Shown: positions 27,751-36,959 of the stretch, piece after piece
How the letters are laid out: every line of letters begins with the position of its first letter
How positions within the stretch are numbered: the stretch's first letter is position 1
From: Sphingomonadales bacterium
Lineage (GTDB): Bacteria; Pseudomonadota; Alphaproteobacteria; Sphingomonadales; Kordiimonadaceae
Direction of reading: 5' to 3'
Length of the DNA stretch: 54,226 nt
Assembly (NCBI GenBank): GCA_011088215.1
Contig: JAALKD010000019.1
Coordinates: 1 to 54,226 of the forward strand
The notes under the pieces: model-generated
Databases searched by the model: none
What the model saw: only the letters and a program-made list of their open reading frames with translations
What the model was told of the DNA's origin: nothing
Made by a program: the position numbers and the translations under genes

Positions 27751-28728
27751 TCAGAGCACTTCCTTCACCTGCAACAGGTCATGGTCATCGCAGTTCCGCC
27801 TAATTGCCTCTGCTGCAACTATAGCCCGCTCCTTCTGCGGGAAGTCAATTTTCAGCGTATTTTCATTGCCCGGAAAGGCATTATGCCATGCATGGAATGC
27901 TTTGTGGTAATCGGCGCGGTCACCAGATAGTTCGCGCCTGAAGCTGTTGCCCGTCGCTTGCCAGCTAAAGCCGGACCCTTCGCCCCGCGTCAACGAATCG
28001 TCACGCAGCAAACCGGTATATAAATGGTTCCTAAGGTGTCGAATACTGCGTTTACCAAAAACATGTTCCAATCGGGTGATAAATTCCGTATCCGCCGATA
28101 TGCGCACACAATCAAAATATCCGGTTTTTTCCAGCACTTTCCTGCGGTCGAACATCAGGCTTATTGCAGCCATCCGTTCGCTCTTTCCGTCAATTTCCAG
28201 CTCGTCGCCAGCGTCGTTAATCCGTCGCCAACGCGCAGTGCAGGCAACCGCTCTGGGGTTGGCTTTTAGCGCACCTAATTGCATCATCAATCGGTCAGGG
28301 TCAGATGTGTCGTCGCTGTCATGGGTCGCCACATAGTCGCCAGTGGCGTGCTTTATCCCCCAGTTTTTCGACCAATATGTGCCGTGGTTGGTTGGCGAAG
28401 CGAATATCTTCAGCCTTGGATCATCATATTTGATATTCATTAACCGCCGAACTGTGTCGTCGCTCGAAGCGTCGTCTATCACCAACAATTCCAAATTAGG
28501 ATGGCTTTGACTTAATACCGACCGCACCGCCGCTTCGACCAAATGACCGGTATTATGGGCGGTCATCACCACCGAAATTTTCACATCGCTATGCATATCC
28601 CCGATCGCTCGGAATCGGCGGGTTTGGCGCTTGAACATATGCTGTCCAACAGACCGCAGCGGCGGTTTGTTTGAATCAAGAAAAAAAGCGAGCGGATCGC
28701 GGTAAAGTTTTCTAGCTTTTCGGTACAT
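27751..28728 (-). CDS. GT2-family glycosyltransferase
   Basis: A 325-residue GT-A enzyme. The catalytic domain begins at residue 49 with KISVVMTAHNTGHLVEAAVRS, followed by LLVIDDASSDDT, the NHGTYWSKNWGIKHATGD loop and the metal motif THDSDD. These elements are complete, so it should be active. A short basic N-terminal 45 residues precedes the domain. No membrane span. It is followed after one base by the Stf0-like gene and lies 24 bases downstream of kpsD, so it may belong to the same minus-strand transcript as the capsule export genes. Likely role: adds one sugar of the capsule repeat. Sugar unknown. Confidence 0.88.
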   Translation of the reverse strand: MYRKARKLYRDPLAFFLDSNKPPLRSVGQHMFKRQTRRFRAIGDMHSDVKISVVMTAHNTGHLVEAAVRSVLSQSHPNLELLVIDDASSDDTVRRLMNIKYDDPRLKIFASPTNHGTYWSKNWGIKHATGDYVATHDSDDTSDPDRLMMQLGALKANPRAVACTARWRRINDAGDELEIDGKSERMAAISLMFDRRKVLEKTGYFDCVRISADTEFITRLEHVFGKRSIRHLRNHLYTGLLRDDSLTRGEGSGFSWQATGNSFRRELSGDRADYHKAFHAWHNAFPGNENTLKIDFPQKERAIVAAEAIRRNCDDHDLLQVKEVL

Positions 28729-28752
28729 GGATCTGTTCGCGCTCCTATGCCA

Positions 28753-30453
28753 TTACAGGCGCAGAACCACACCTGCTGACAAGGCTAGCTGGTAGAAGAT
28801 CGTGATAATATCCTGTGCAAGCTGGAAGCTCTTGGTTTGAACCCGCGGCAATACGAAAATTTCATCGCCCGGATACAAAGCAATTGCTCTTTTACCGCTA
28901 AGTTGCCGCTTGCCCACTTTATCAAAGCTGCCATCGCGGTGCAAAATCAACACATTCGACGCGCTGCGGCTTTGGGTAAAGCCGCCAGCCTGCTCAATGT
29001 AATTTTCAATGCTGCTGCCAGCTTGGAAGGCCATCGCACTCGGAAACAAGACATCGCCGTGCACCATCACCAGATTACTGGTTCTTGGAATACGAATAAT
29101 ATCGCCCTGCTCCAGTAGAATTTCATCGACGGACGACGCGCTGCCCAGCGATACCTGACCCTTGGGTTCCACGTTACGTGCCCGCTCCACCCACTGAAGG
29201 ATAAGCTCGGCTTCGCGCTGACGCAATTCCGCTTCGGCAGAGGTTTTGGACCGAGCAGTCAAAACACTGGCTTCCAGTGCACGCAGTTGGGCATCAAGGG
29301 TTTCCTTTTGTCGCTCCTTAACGCTGGTGCGTAGCAATTGCACGGCGTCGCGTTGAGCATTGGGCCCGAAGCGCACTTTCGACAGTAGCTGGCCCAGCGT
29401 CGCGCCGTAATCCATGATGAATTCCTGCGCGCTATTATGCTCCCCTTCAACCCGCACAGAAATTGTACCCTGAAGCTTGTCAGAGACAACTTCCAGCACA
29501 TCGCCAGGGTAAATTACTTCTCCCGGAACAGCGTCAATTGCGATATAATCGACCTCGGTTTTGATCCGGTTATTGCGGCTGATACGCACGTGGGTCGCCT
29601 GCGGTTTTGGTCGCGCAAGATTCAGCAGCTCTGCAGCCGTAATTTCCGCTGCAGCGAACTCGAATGCGTTTTGGTTTTCCACATCACCAAGAACCGCTGC
29701 CCTCGACAAAACAGGTCGCACAACAATGGTATCACCATCGGCGATTTGGAACGATGGCAAGGCCCCGGTCAGGATAAAGTCATATAGGTTTACCGATTGA
29801 ATTTCCCGGCCGGCCCGCAGAACTTTTACATCAAGGAACGAGCCACGAAGAGGGTCAATTCCACCTGCAGCATCAAGAAAAAACAAAACAGAATCTGACG
29901 AATGACCTGCGAACAATCCAGCTTGCTTTACAAAACCGGTGACAAAAACCTTTACCGGTTCCGCGCCTCCAAGGCTTGCGTAAACACCAACATTTTTGCG
30001 GAAAACGGTGCCAACTGCGTCAGCAACCACCTGATTCAGATCCTGGTTTCTAACGCCCTGAACAGCGACAGGCCCGACTTTAGGGATAAAAATATTACCC
30101 TGAGCATCTACCGACACATCGCCTGCAAATTCAAACCCGCCCCACATCTGCAACGATATCTTGTCTCCGACTGATATTTCGTAACTGGGGTTAAAGCCGA
30201 CAAACGACTGGTTGGCGAACTCGCCACCAAAAATAGATGCGCCGAAGGCCCGGTGCGTCGGCACAGTGGGGTTCGCCTTGGCATTCGCAGGTTCCCCGTC
30301 TTGTGCAATAGGCGCGGCCTGGCCGTATGATGAAACACTCATGCCAGTCGACAGTGACAGGATCATCAAGCTTTTGATGAAGATTTCGCACAGGTTTTTC
30401 ATGGTCGTTTCCAACATGCCAAATAGGTTAGACACCCCAAATAACTTAGACAT
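28753..30453 (-). CDS. kpsD: Capsule polysaccharide export protein KpsD-like (outer-membrane/periplasmic)
   Basis: Wza/KpsD-family protein that carries capsular polysaccharide across the periplasm and outer membrane. It has a signal peptide (hydrophobic core IKSLMILSLSTGMSVSSYG), then the Poly_export domain at about 70-150 (VGDKISLQMWGGFEFAG, IFIPKVGPVAVQG), and several SLBB-type ligand domains (VKVFVTGFVKQAG, VVRPVLSRAAVLGDV, IRIPRTSNLVMVHGDV, VLFPSAMAFQAG). It ends in a predicted C-terminal hydrophobic segment. ATG 30453 is favoured: GGGAG stands seven bases before it and it overlaps the kpsE stop by eight bases. The more compact signal peptide starting at ATG 30402 (MKNLCEIF) is the alternative. 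Order kpsE-kpsD matches E. coli region 1. Confidence 0.9.
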   Translation of the reverse strand: MSKLFGVSNLFGMLETTMKNLCEIFIKSLMILSLSTGMSVSSYGQAAPIAQDGEPANAKANPTVPTHRAFGASIFGGEFANQSFVGFNPSYEISVGDKISLQMWGGFEFAGDVSVDAQGNIFIPKVGPVAVQGVRNQDLNQVVADAVGTVFRKNVGVYASLGGAEPVKVFVTGFVKQAGLFAGHSSDSVLFFLDAAGGIDPLRGSFLDVKVLRAGREIQSVNLYDFILTGALPSFQIADGDTIVVRPVLSRAAVLGDVENQNAFEFAAAEITAAELLNLARPKPQATHVRISRNNRIKTEVDYIAIDAVPGEVIYPGDVLEVVSDKLQGTISVRVEGEHNSAQEFIMDYGATLGQLLSKVRFGPNAQRDAVQLLRTSVKERQKETLDAQLRALEASVLTARSKTSAEAELRQREAELILQWVERARNVEPKGQVSLGSASSVDEILLEQGDIIRIPRTSNLVMVHGDVLFPSAMAFQAGSSIENYIEQAGGFTQSRSASNVLILHRDGSFDKVGKRQLSGKRAIALYPGDEIFVLPRVQTKSFQLAQDIITIFYQLALSAGVVLRL

Positions 30454-31618
30454 CTCTGTGCTCCCGGATTGTCGCAATGACCATCGCGGCGATTCCATAA
30501 ATTAGATTGAGAATAACAAAAAGCGTCACAAGGTTATAGAACTTGCGCGGCAATATAGCAGAATCAGGTATTTGCGGCGACTGAACAACCACCAGATGTT
30601 TCAGTTTACGGTAGCTTTCCACTCGTGCTTGCTCAAGTGTTTGCAAGGTGCCTTTATAGATATCAGTGGCGAATTCAAATGACTGACGCAGCTCTTCAAA
30701 GCGGGCATTAACCTGATTGATTGACTGGCTACCCTGCCCGGCAAATTTATTGCGTTCCTGTTCCAGCTGGGTACGAATACCATTAATCCGGTCTCGTACC
30801 GATACCAGTTCTGCGGCGTCACCCTGAAGATAGCTTGTCAGCACCTTCTCCTCGGCTTCAAGGCGAACCAGTTCGCCTTCCATAATATTGACCACTTCTT
30901 GCACAGCGGCACCGGTAGCAACCGGATCCAGCAGCTCGTTTTCTGTTTGAAATGCCAACACAGCACCCCTAGTTTGACTGACAGCCTCGCGCGCCCTGTC
31001 CAATTCCCTCTCGACAAAGGCAATCTCTTGCAGCGCAATTTTCTGACTTACGCCATTGATATAGGCTTCAGCTTGCTGCAGAACCTCATCGGCAATCAAC
31101 TGTGAGAACTCAGGGTTAAATGCTTGGCTCCGTATGGTCAAAATATTCGATTCAGCTTCGATCGACACTGATAAATGCTCGCGGAAAAAGCCTAGGAAAC
31201 CCTCTTCGGGGATACCATTAGCCATTCGTGAGAAATAGTCCCAATCACGGCTGGAATAATGACTACGCAGATCAAGCTTTGTATCTAGCGCAGTCAACAT
31301 ATCAGCGGAATGAATATAATTTCTCAGCAACAAAGCGTCCTGAGACGCGCCCCCCAAACCGCCAGGCACCAGTGGAATGGTTGGTAAAATAGACGTATTT
31401 TCGTTGGTAGACTTCACGTAGACACTGGTTACAGTGACATATCGGCTAGAAACCCAAAGCGCATTATAAAGAACGAACACACCAAAAATCGCGAGCACCC
31501 AGCGGTAACTAATCAGGCGTGCTCTAGTGCCCACAGCCACTTTATAAGCACCTGCAACCGAACTTCCAGGCATTCGGTCTGCAACCGCCGCCCTGAATTT
31601 AGCCAATGTTTGTTTCAT
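30446..31618 (-). CDS. kpsE: Capsule export inner-membrane protein KpsE-like (PCP family)
   Basis: Polysaccharide co-polymerase/adaptor joining the KpsMT exporter to the outer-membrane KpsD. Two membrane spans flank a large periplasmic domain: YRWVLAIFGVFVLYNALW (38-55) and a C-terminal one in FYNLVTLFVILNLIYGIAAM (about 358-377). The middle contains long helices (about 190-340, with ERELDRAREAVSQTR and QLEQERNKF) and the conserved SPQIPDSAILPRKF before the second span, a hallmark of KpsE/CtrB/BexC proteins. 390 residues is normal for the family. GGGG stands five bases before ATG 31618. It overlaps kpsD and follows kpsT by 25 bases on the same strand. Confidence 0.93.
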   Translation of the reverse strand: MKQTLAKFRAAVADRMPGSSVAGAYKVAVGTRARLISYRWVLAIFGVFVLYNALWVSSRYVTVTSVYVKSTNENTSILPTIPLVPGGLGGASQDALLLRNYIHSADMLTALDTKLDLRSHYSSRDWDYFSRMANGIPEEGFLGFFREHLSVSIEAESNILTIRSQAFNPEFSQLIADEVLQQAEAYINGVSQKIALQEIAFVERELDRAREAVSQTRGAVLAFQTENELLDPVATGAAVQEVVNIMEGELVRLEAEEKVLTSYLQGDAAELVSVRDRINGIRTQLEQERNKFAGQGSQSINQVNARFEELRQSFEFATDIYKGTLQTLEQARVESYRKLKHLVVVQSPQIPDSAILPRKFYNLVTLFVILNLIYGIAAMVIATIREHRDV

Positions 31619-31643
31619 ATAACCCCGTCACAATGTCCACTAT

Positions 31644-32294
31644 TCAAAGGCTCTGATAGCGGAAAATTGCCTGATCCACACTTTCGTAGAAGTCCGCCCG
31701 GCCATATGCAAGCAAAATTGCGGCATTACATTGACGCCGTATTAGATTCATATTGTGCGACACCAATATAATGTTGGCCGATGCACGCTTGTTGCTAATG
31801 GCGCTTTCGCATTTCTTTTTAAACCCCGCATCGCCCACCGACATGATCTCGTCCATCAAATAGGTATCGAAATCAAATCCCATTGAAACTGCAAAGGAAT
31901 ATTTCGATTTCATGCCTGAAGAATAGCTCTTTACCGGCAGCTCGAAACTATCTCCGAGCTCAGAGAATTCTTTGACATATTCTTCCGTCTCACGGTTTGC
32001 TTTTACACCGTGAATGCGACAAATGAATCGTACATTTTCCCGCCCAGTCAAAGAAGACTGCAATCCGCTGGAAAGCGCCAATGGCCATGAAATAAACCGA
32101 TCAGAAATAATCTTTCCTTCAGAAGGAAAATCAATCCCCCCTACCAACCGAAGCAAAGTGGATTTACCCGCGCCGTTGGTCCCCAATATCGCAATATCGC
32201 GATCATCAGGTATTTCCAGATTCAGGTTTTTAAGCACGTATTTTGGCCCAAATCGGGTTGGGAAATATTTGCTAACATTCGAAAAACGGATCAT
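31644..32294 (-). CDS. kpsT: Capsule ABC transporter ATPase KpsT-like
   Basis: Cytoplasmic ATPase powering capsule export through KpsM. A 216-residue ABC domain: Walker A GTNGAGKS (38-45), the Q-loop region shortened as in KpsT, signature YSSGMKSKYSFAVSM (an LSGGQ variant with SSGM, typical of KpsT/Wzt), Walker B YLMDEIMSVGD, and H-loop VSHN. ATG 32294 is chosen since it overlaps the kpsM stop as ATGA and gives the family's length of about 219. The longer frame to 32414 would reach far into kpsM and has no supporting homology. The last residues (AIFRYQSL) match KpsT ends. It acts before KpsE in the pathway. Confidence 0.95.
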   Translation of the reverse strand: MIRFSNVSKYFPTRFGPKYVLKNLNLEIPDDRDIAILGTNGAGKSTLLRLVGGIDFPSEGKIISDRFISWPLALSSGLQSSLTGRENVRFICRIHGVKANRETEEYVKEFSELGDSFELPVKSYSSGMKSKYSFAVSMGFDFDTYLMDEIMSVGDAGFKKKCESAISNKRASANIILVSHNMNLIRRQCNAAILLAYGRADFYESVDQAIFRYQSL

Positions 32295-33073
32295 CTGGCA
32301 ACAATCCTCCGCCAGGTAAGGCGATAAGAAGACAAGGCAAAAGCCAAGAGAATAAGCGTCACCGCAAACAAATAATTGAAATCCGCAACCGGACTGATGT
32401 AGCTGCCAAACCATGCTTCACGGATCAACTCCATGGCATGCATAATGGGATTCCATGTCAGATAAACCCAATATTGTTGTGGCACAATACTCATGGGGAA
32501 AAACACTGCAGACATAAACATTATCGGCATTGTTAGCATCGACAAAAGTTTTTCAACTTCGCGCGCAATACTGCCGACCATACAGGCCAACATGCCAAAA
32601 GACGAAGCCAATATCCAAAGAACAGCGCAATAACCAAGCGCGAGAAGAATATCATCCGGCCATGGATCATAGTCCAACCACATCAAGCCAAGCGCCAATA
32701 TAATACCCACAACCACAAAAAGGCCGCCTTCGATGAAAGTGCGGGCCATAAATACATCAAACAACCTTACCTGACGGTATTCCAACAACCCTTTCGCACC
32801 GCCGCGGGCACTGGCAGACTGGCGCATTGTCGCAGACCACAGAAGACGAAAAGGCAGGAACGCAGCAAAAATAAAGACCGGCGCTTCAACAAAACCATAT
32901 GCGCCCCGGCCGCGCGCGCCAAAAATCACCATGAACAAAACCATCATCAGCAATGGCTCCAACACCAGCCAGATATTACCGAGTGTATAGGTGGAAAAAC
33001 GAGTGATCATCTCACGAACAAAAATCGCAAACACTACATCTCGTTGTATCGAAAATGCCGACCGAGCTTTCAT
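32291..33073 (-). CDS. kpsM: Capsule ABC transporter permease KpsM-like
   Basis: Inner-membrane channel half exporting lipid-linked capsular polysaccharide. Six predicted spans, with the family's opening QRDVVFAIFVREMITRFSTYTLGNIWLVLEPLL and the F-x-x-R-x-L region. The conserved end YLTWNPIMHAMELIREAWFG matches KpsM/BexB/CtrC. 260 residues is the usual length. It overlaps kpsT by four bases. No clean ribosome site precedes ATG 33073; the closest purine-rich GAGGG lies inside a hairpin just upstream. It lies 92 bases downstream of kpsF on the same strand. Confidence 0.94.
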   Translation of the reverse strand: MKARSAFSIQRDVVFAIFVREMITRFSTYTLGNIWLVLEPLLMMVLFMVIFGARGRGAYGFVEAPVFIFAAFLPFRLLWSATMRQSASARGGAKGLLEYRQVRLFDVFMARTFIEGGLFVVVGIILALGLMWLDYDPWPDDILLALGYCAVLWILASSFGMLACMVGSIAREVEKLLSMLTMPIMFMSAVFFPMSIVPQQYWVYLTWNPIMHAMELIREAWFGSYISPVADFNYLFAVTLILLAFALSSYRLTWRRIVAR

Positions 33074-33083
33074 GACAGCAAAA

Positions 33084-33105
33084 CGCCCTCAAAATACTGA
33101 GGGCG
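33084..33105 (-). terminator. Hairpin between kpsF and kpsM (terminator or attenuator)
   Basis: An 8-bp perfect stem (33084-33091 with 33098-33105) and six-base loop, followed on the minus strand by only four T and then the kpsM start 11 bases later. It could be a weak terminator for kpsF. Because its 3' arm contains the only GAGGG near kpsM, it could also mask the kpsM ribosome site. Confidence 0.5.
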
Positions 33106-33165
33106 AAGACTTAGCAATTGTTTTGTGAAACAGCAAGTTACGATGTTGCTCGTCTAAGTTAGAAT

Positions 33166-34185
33166 TTACACTTCGTCGTGCTTGTAGACACCGGCGAATT
33201 TACCGCCTTTATCAACAGCAACCAGAAACTTCACTTCGTCTGAGCGCATCATGGTTTCTGCTTCATCAATTATCACATCATGTTGAATGACCGAAAATTC
33301 CTTGCTCATACATTGCTGAGCTGTCACTTCCCGCACGCGGCGCGTTACCCTAAGCGCAACGCCCAGCTGTCCCTTGGTTACAATGCCAATTGGCTTGGAG
33401 CTGGGATCGACAACGACAGCGATACCGGCAGGGCCACCCGCCATTTCTGCCGCAAGTTCCAGCAAAACCATATTAGGTACAACAACCGGCACGGATACGG
33501 TATGCATCAGGTCTTCCACTTTCATCAGCAAGCGGCGCCCAAGGGATCCCCCAGGATGATAGCGCGCAAAGTCCTGAGCGTGAAAATCTCGCAATGTCAT
33601 CAAGGACATAGCAAGTGCATCACCAATTGCTATTGTTTGAACAATCGAGGTTGTCGGTGCCAAATTAATCGGACAAACTTCTTCTGCGACAGGAATTTCC
33701 AGCACCACGTCTGCTGTTCGGCCAATTGTCGATGATTTGGCGCCCGTAATGGCAATAATCCGGTTACCAAAAGCTTTCAAAGCCGGCAGCAGCTGCACAA
33801 TTTCCTGAGTTTCGCCTGAATAGGAGATCAACAATAGGGTGTCACCTGCGGTAACCATGCCCAGGTCGCCGTGTGACGCTTCTGCAGGATGAAGGAAAAA
33901 GCTCGGTGTACCGGTCGATGCCAGGGTTGCAGAAATTTTCCGCGCCACATGTCCAGACTTACCCATGCCAATTACAATAAGGTGCCCGGTGGTTTGCAGC
34001 GCCAACATAATCGCTCTACGGTAGCTGTCTTCATCGTATGTTTGTGACAGACGCTCCAGCGCCTGACCCTGCTTGAGGAAACTCTGCCCAATATCGGTAA
34101 GTGTTTCGCTAAGATCCGCCTTCAGGCTGCTCGGCAGTTCCAGAATATTCTCCGGTGTTCCACCTTCATCCGTAGAGCTTTTCAT
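33166..34185 (-). CDS. kpsF: Arabinose-5-phosphate isomerase KpsF-like
   Basis: Converts ribulose-5-phosphate to arabinose-5-phosphate, the precursor of Kdo used in LPS and in the Kdo linker of ABC-type capsules. SIS domain at about 40-200 with VIGMGKSGHVARKISATLASTG, the active-site HPAEASHGDLGMV, LISYSGETQE, and the family motif RYHPGGSLGRRLL. Two CBS domains follow (about 205-335). 339 residues is normal (KdsD/KpsF). GGGGAA stands five bases before ATG 34185. As the first gene of a capsule-export run it is best called KpsF rather than the housekeeping KdsD, but sequence alone does not separate them. Confidence 0.92.
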   Translation of the reverse strand: MKSSTDEGGTPENILELPSSLKADLSETLTDIGQSFLKQGQALERLSQTYDEDSYRRAIMLALQTTGHLIVIGMGKSGHVARKISATLASTGTPSFFLHPAEASHGDLGMVTAGDTLLLISYSGETQEIVQLLPALKAFGNRIIAITGAKSSTIGRTADVVLEIPVAEEVCPINLAPTTSIVQTIAIGDALAMSLMTLRDFHAQDFARYHPGGSLGRRLLMKVEDLMHTVSVPVVVPNMVLLELAAEMAGGPAGIAVVVDPSSKPIGIVTKGQLGVALRVTRRVREVTAQQCMSKEFSVIQHDVIIDEAETMMRSDEVKFLVAVDKGGKFAGVYKHDEV

Positions 34186-34692
34186 AAAATTCCCCGATAG
34201 TTTATTTATCTGTTCAACCTGTTTGCCAGCATAACGTTCTGTTTACGAACACTAATTACCAGCTTCCCCGATATTTTATTCGCTCAGGCTCAAAATTTTG
34301 CGCAAGCTATCATAGCCATTGTTTATACTCAACCAACCAGTATCATTTGAGTTAATTCTGTCTAAATTGTGACCCCTTATCGACCCCACATTATGAACAA
34401 AAGATGAACCGACAATTCAACTGACCAACGTCCTATTTAGATGACAAACCAGCCGCACCTACAATAACAACGTTTCAACTGCTACAATCATTCCCTTCAA
34501 AAACCTTCGAATGAGGACATCACCATCATTAAAGAATGCAGACGCAGGCGTCAACTGCGTGGAGGCCTAGCTTGGGCGCCATAAGTCTTTGAATTATTTA
34601 TGATTTTTATCACGACAATGCCATGCCGTCAAAATAGTCGCAAATTTGTCACATTTTGAAAAACTATCTGGTGCACTTGCACCTTGGTTTAG
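34186..34692. other. Intergenic region, about 500 bases, no gene
   Basis: AT-rich with no open frame worth calling. It should hold the promoter of the minus-strand kpsF run. Next to the kpsS stop there is a perfect inverted repeat, GGTGCA-CT-TGCACC (34670-34683), with a short T-rich stretch beyond it on the minus strand, which may be a weak kpsS terminator. I see no other structure I can support. Confidence 0.6.
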
Positions 34693-35898
34693 CTAGTCGA
34701 TATCATGAAGGACTTTGCAGGCGCAGCCCTCCGCCGCTATATGTCTGTCCCGGTAAAATGAACCAGGAACCTGCGTTGCTGAAACCAATTTTTGTTTGAA
34801 GGCCGAAACGGCAGGCTTGTTAACAGATCCCGGGTTTTTCCAAAATTCACCCAAATCATCCTTGGCGGTCAACCCCGCTGTACGGGCCATGGATTGGCCA
34901 CGCATTATGGTTGGGACGCCCTGCTCAAGCGCCTGGAGTCCAACAGTGGAATTAACCGTCACACAGCCAGCCGCATGGGCGAAGACCTGCTCGAGATCAA
35001 GATCAAATGCGTAGGTTACCCGGCCGTGACACCCCGTCGCCTTTGACAGTTGCCTGACATAGGTGCCGTAGTGCTGGAAGCCGCGGTCCATGGGGTGGTG
35101 TTTAATCAGTAAATGAGCGTCGTTGGGGGCATGATCGGCGAACGACTGGATGGTTTCTTCGATAAATTGCCGCACATCATCATAATTTGAGTGGCAGATA
35201 ATCTGCATATCCGCTGCAACCTGCAGTGGCACAACAAATATCTTGCCATCGTGCACGGAAACCAGCCGCGCGGCCAAACCAGCCTCACGCCAACCAGTGA
35301 TCAATTGTTTGCGAAAAAAACCGCGCAGCCACGCCAACATTTCCAAAACACTATTACCCTTACGGTGATGCACATAGTGCGAGAAACCACCCAACTTCCA
35401 GTCTTTCACCGCGTAATAAAGAAAGGCGAACCAGAACTGAAACCTGAAATGGTCAGGAATAGAAGCGGGTTCTGGCATGATACCACTGTCTATATTATCA
35501 GCTTTAAAATTCGCTGGAAAGGGACTGTTGGCGTTGTTCCCCCCCATCTCCATGGTCACGAAACCAGGCCTGACATAACCTTCTTCCAGCGCCCAGAATT
35601 TCACGCCCGCCTGCCTGCACACCTCTTGCGCCCTAGTGTGATAAGATCGGCAATCGCCGTAACAACACACACCGTCAATGTGGTTTTTGGCCAAATAAGC
35701 CTCAAACCACTGCTGCCACTGAGCAATAGGCGTATCAAAATCAACCACATGATCAGCGTCGGCAAAATGACGGTCACCCCGATTAAAGCAAATCCGGTGC
35801 GTAACCGCACCCATGCCTTGCAATGCGGCGGACAAGTCAGCAAAAAAAGGGCCGAGCGGTCCTTGTAGTAAAAGGATATTTGGTTGTTCCGATGTCAC
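34693..35898 (-). CDS. kpsS: Capsule export protein KpsS-like (Kdo linker glycosyltransferase)
   Basis: KpsS transfers the first beta-Kdo to lyso-phosphatidylglycerol at the inner membrane; KpsC extends it. Conserved features: start ILLLQGPLGPFFADL, CYGDCRSYHTRAQEVCRQ, LEEGYVRPGFVTMEMGGNN (KpsS/LipB signature), IKHHPMDRGFQHYG and TVNSTVGLQALEQGVPT. GTG 35898 is chosen so that the protein (402 residues) begins just before the conserved ILLLQGP strand; the open frame runs 71 codons further to 36111, but that part has no family resemblance. The ribosome site is weak for either start. It lies between the kps export run and accessory genes, with kpsC far away at the right end, so the usual kpsCS pairing is split. 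Confidence 0.88.
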   Translation of the reverse strand: MTSEQPNILLLQGPLGPFFADLSAALQGMGAVTHRICFNRGDRHFADADHVVDFDTPIAQWQQWFEAYLAKNHIDGVCCYGDCRSYHTRAQEVCRQAGVKFWALEEGYVRPGFVTMEMGGNNANSPFPANFKADNIDSGIMPEPASIPDHFRFQFWFAFLYYAVKDWKLGGFSHYVHHRKGNSVLEMLAWLRGFFRKQLITGWREAGLAARLVSVHDGKIFVVPLQVAADMQIICHSNYDDVRQFIEETIQSFADHAPNDAHLLIKHHPMDRGFQHYGTYVRQLSKATGCHGRVTYAFDLDLEQVFAHAAGCVTVNSTVGLQALEQGVPTIMRGQSMARTAGLTAKDDLGEFWKNPGSVNKPAVSAFKQKLVSATQVPGSFYRDRHIAAEGCACKVLHDID

Positions 35899-36178
35899 GC
35901 AGTAGGTGCCCGTTTCGCTTTTTGCCCAAGGCCCACCAACATATGGGCTAATTTCTCGTATGCTAGCCCGCAACGCCAATATCGCAACTGTATTTTGGTC
36001 CCGGCAAATCAAGCCCAGAAAACCAGCGCCAATACTGCTACCTGTCAGGGTGGTGCGATTGGCCCAACCCGAAGGGGCATGAATCCCGAACCCGCTAGGG
36101 CTTTGGACCAATAACAGGTTGGGCCAACGCGAACTGCTTTAACATTAGGGTAGCAGTTCGAATTAGAGAGCCAAGCCC

Positions 36179-36808
36179 CTATTCCGGTTTGGGTGTCCGC
36201 AAGCCAAAAGCAAGCCCGCCCTTTACGCTTCGGTGATAGGTTATGTCGTAATATTTTGTGGTCGGCCCGGTTTCGGAATCCCGCTGCTGCTCGCCCCAAT
36301 TGTGTATTGTGCCATCGTCCTGAGGAGCCCAATGCCAAATATTACGCACTCTCACCTTTTCGCCTGTTTGGGTGGTTACTTCTATCCAATCCGACTTGAG
36401 CGTCATGACCCCCTTTTCGTCCATCCCTCCAGTAAGCAGTATATTACTGCCAGAATTATCGGTCCAGAGCTGCCGCCACCGGCCCTTCGCATCGATACCT
36501 GTCAGGCTGGTGCCCCGAATCCTCACAGGGGCCTCTGCGCTTGAAAAGAGATCATCCATCTGATGCCATTCTTGCTTCAGCACACAGCCACTATGGATCA
36601 TTTCGATTTTATCATAACCGCGCAGATCTCCGCTTTCTGTCGCCACCACTTGCCACTCCCCGACCCAAAAATCGAAATCCTCATAAGTGGCGCCCGATTC
36701 GACGAAGGTGAATTTGCCAACACAGGCGTCGTAAGTCTCTTGCGAGGTTGCGGCACTGGTTAGAAATAAGGCGGGAACAACGGCTAAGGCTGCATATAGT
36801 TTCATCAT
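36179..36808 (-). CDS. Putative secreted/periplasmic protein of unknown function
   Basis: A 209-residue protein beginning with a clear signal peptide (MMKLYAALAVVPALFLTSAATSQ, cleavage probably after TSA or ATS-Q). The mature part has DFDFWVGEWQVVATESG, then SGCVLKQEW, and strand-rich segments with many Trp and acidic residues (WRQLWTDNSGSNILLTGG, VRVRNIWHWAPQDDG). This pattern is seen in DUF1579-like small beta-barrel proteins, but I do not claim membership. ATG 36808 is the first of two adjacent Met codons; GAGAG lies upstream. It is flanked by kpsS and a LytTR regulator, both on the same strand with gaps over 100 bases, so it is likely transcribed alone. Nothing links it to capsule except position. 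Confidence 0.7.
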   Translation of the reverse strand: MMKLYAALAVVPALFLTSAATSQETYDACVGKFTFVESGATYEDFDFWVGEWQVVATESGDLRGYDKIEMIHSGCVLKQEWHQMDDLFSSAEAPVRIRGTSLTGIDAKGRWRQLWTDNSGSNILLTGGMDEKGVMTLKSDWIEVTTQTGEKVRVRNIWHWAPQDDGTIHNWGEQQRDSETGPTTKYYDITYHRSVKGGLAFGLRTPKPE

Positions 36809-36959
36809 AATATCATCTCTCGCTGTAGGCTGTTCCATAAGGCATTTGAACGGTTCGAGCGCGATAAATGAAGCCGCGAAGCAGCGGTTTGTGACTAATC
36901 ATGAGAGTAGGGGGACCGGCAGCACCAACAGAAACGGATACTGGGTGCTGTCGCTATTT

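Noticed and set aside
31644..32414. Longer kpsT start at 32414
   Set aside because: It would overlap kpsM by over 120 bases and add 40 residues absent from the family; the ATGA overlap at 32294 gives the usual length.
34236..34250. GTTC-N7-GAAC near kpsF as a possible LexA box
   Set aside because: The alphaproteobacterial LexA box is a direct repeat GTTC-N7-GTTC; this one is inverted, occurs once, and precedes no SOS gene.
36131..36159. 8-bp inverted repeat GAACTGCT/AGCAGTTC as a terminator
   Set aside because: Thirteen-base loop and no T-run on either side; left unassigned.
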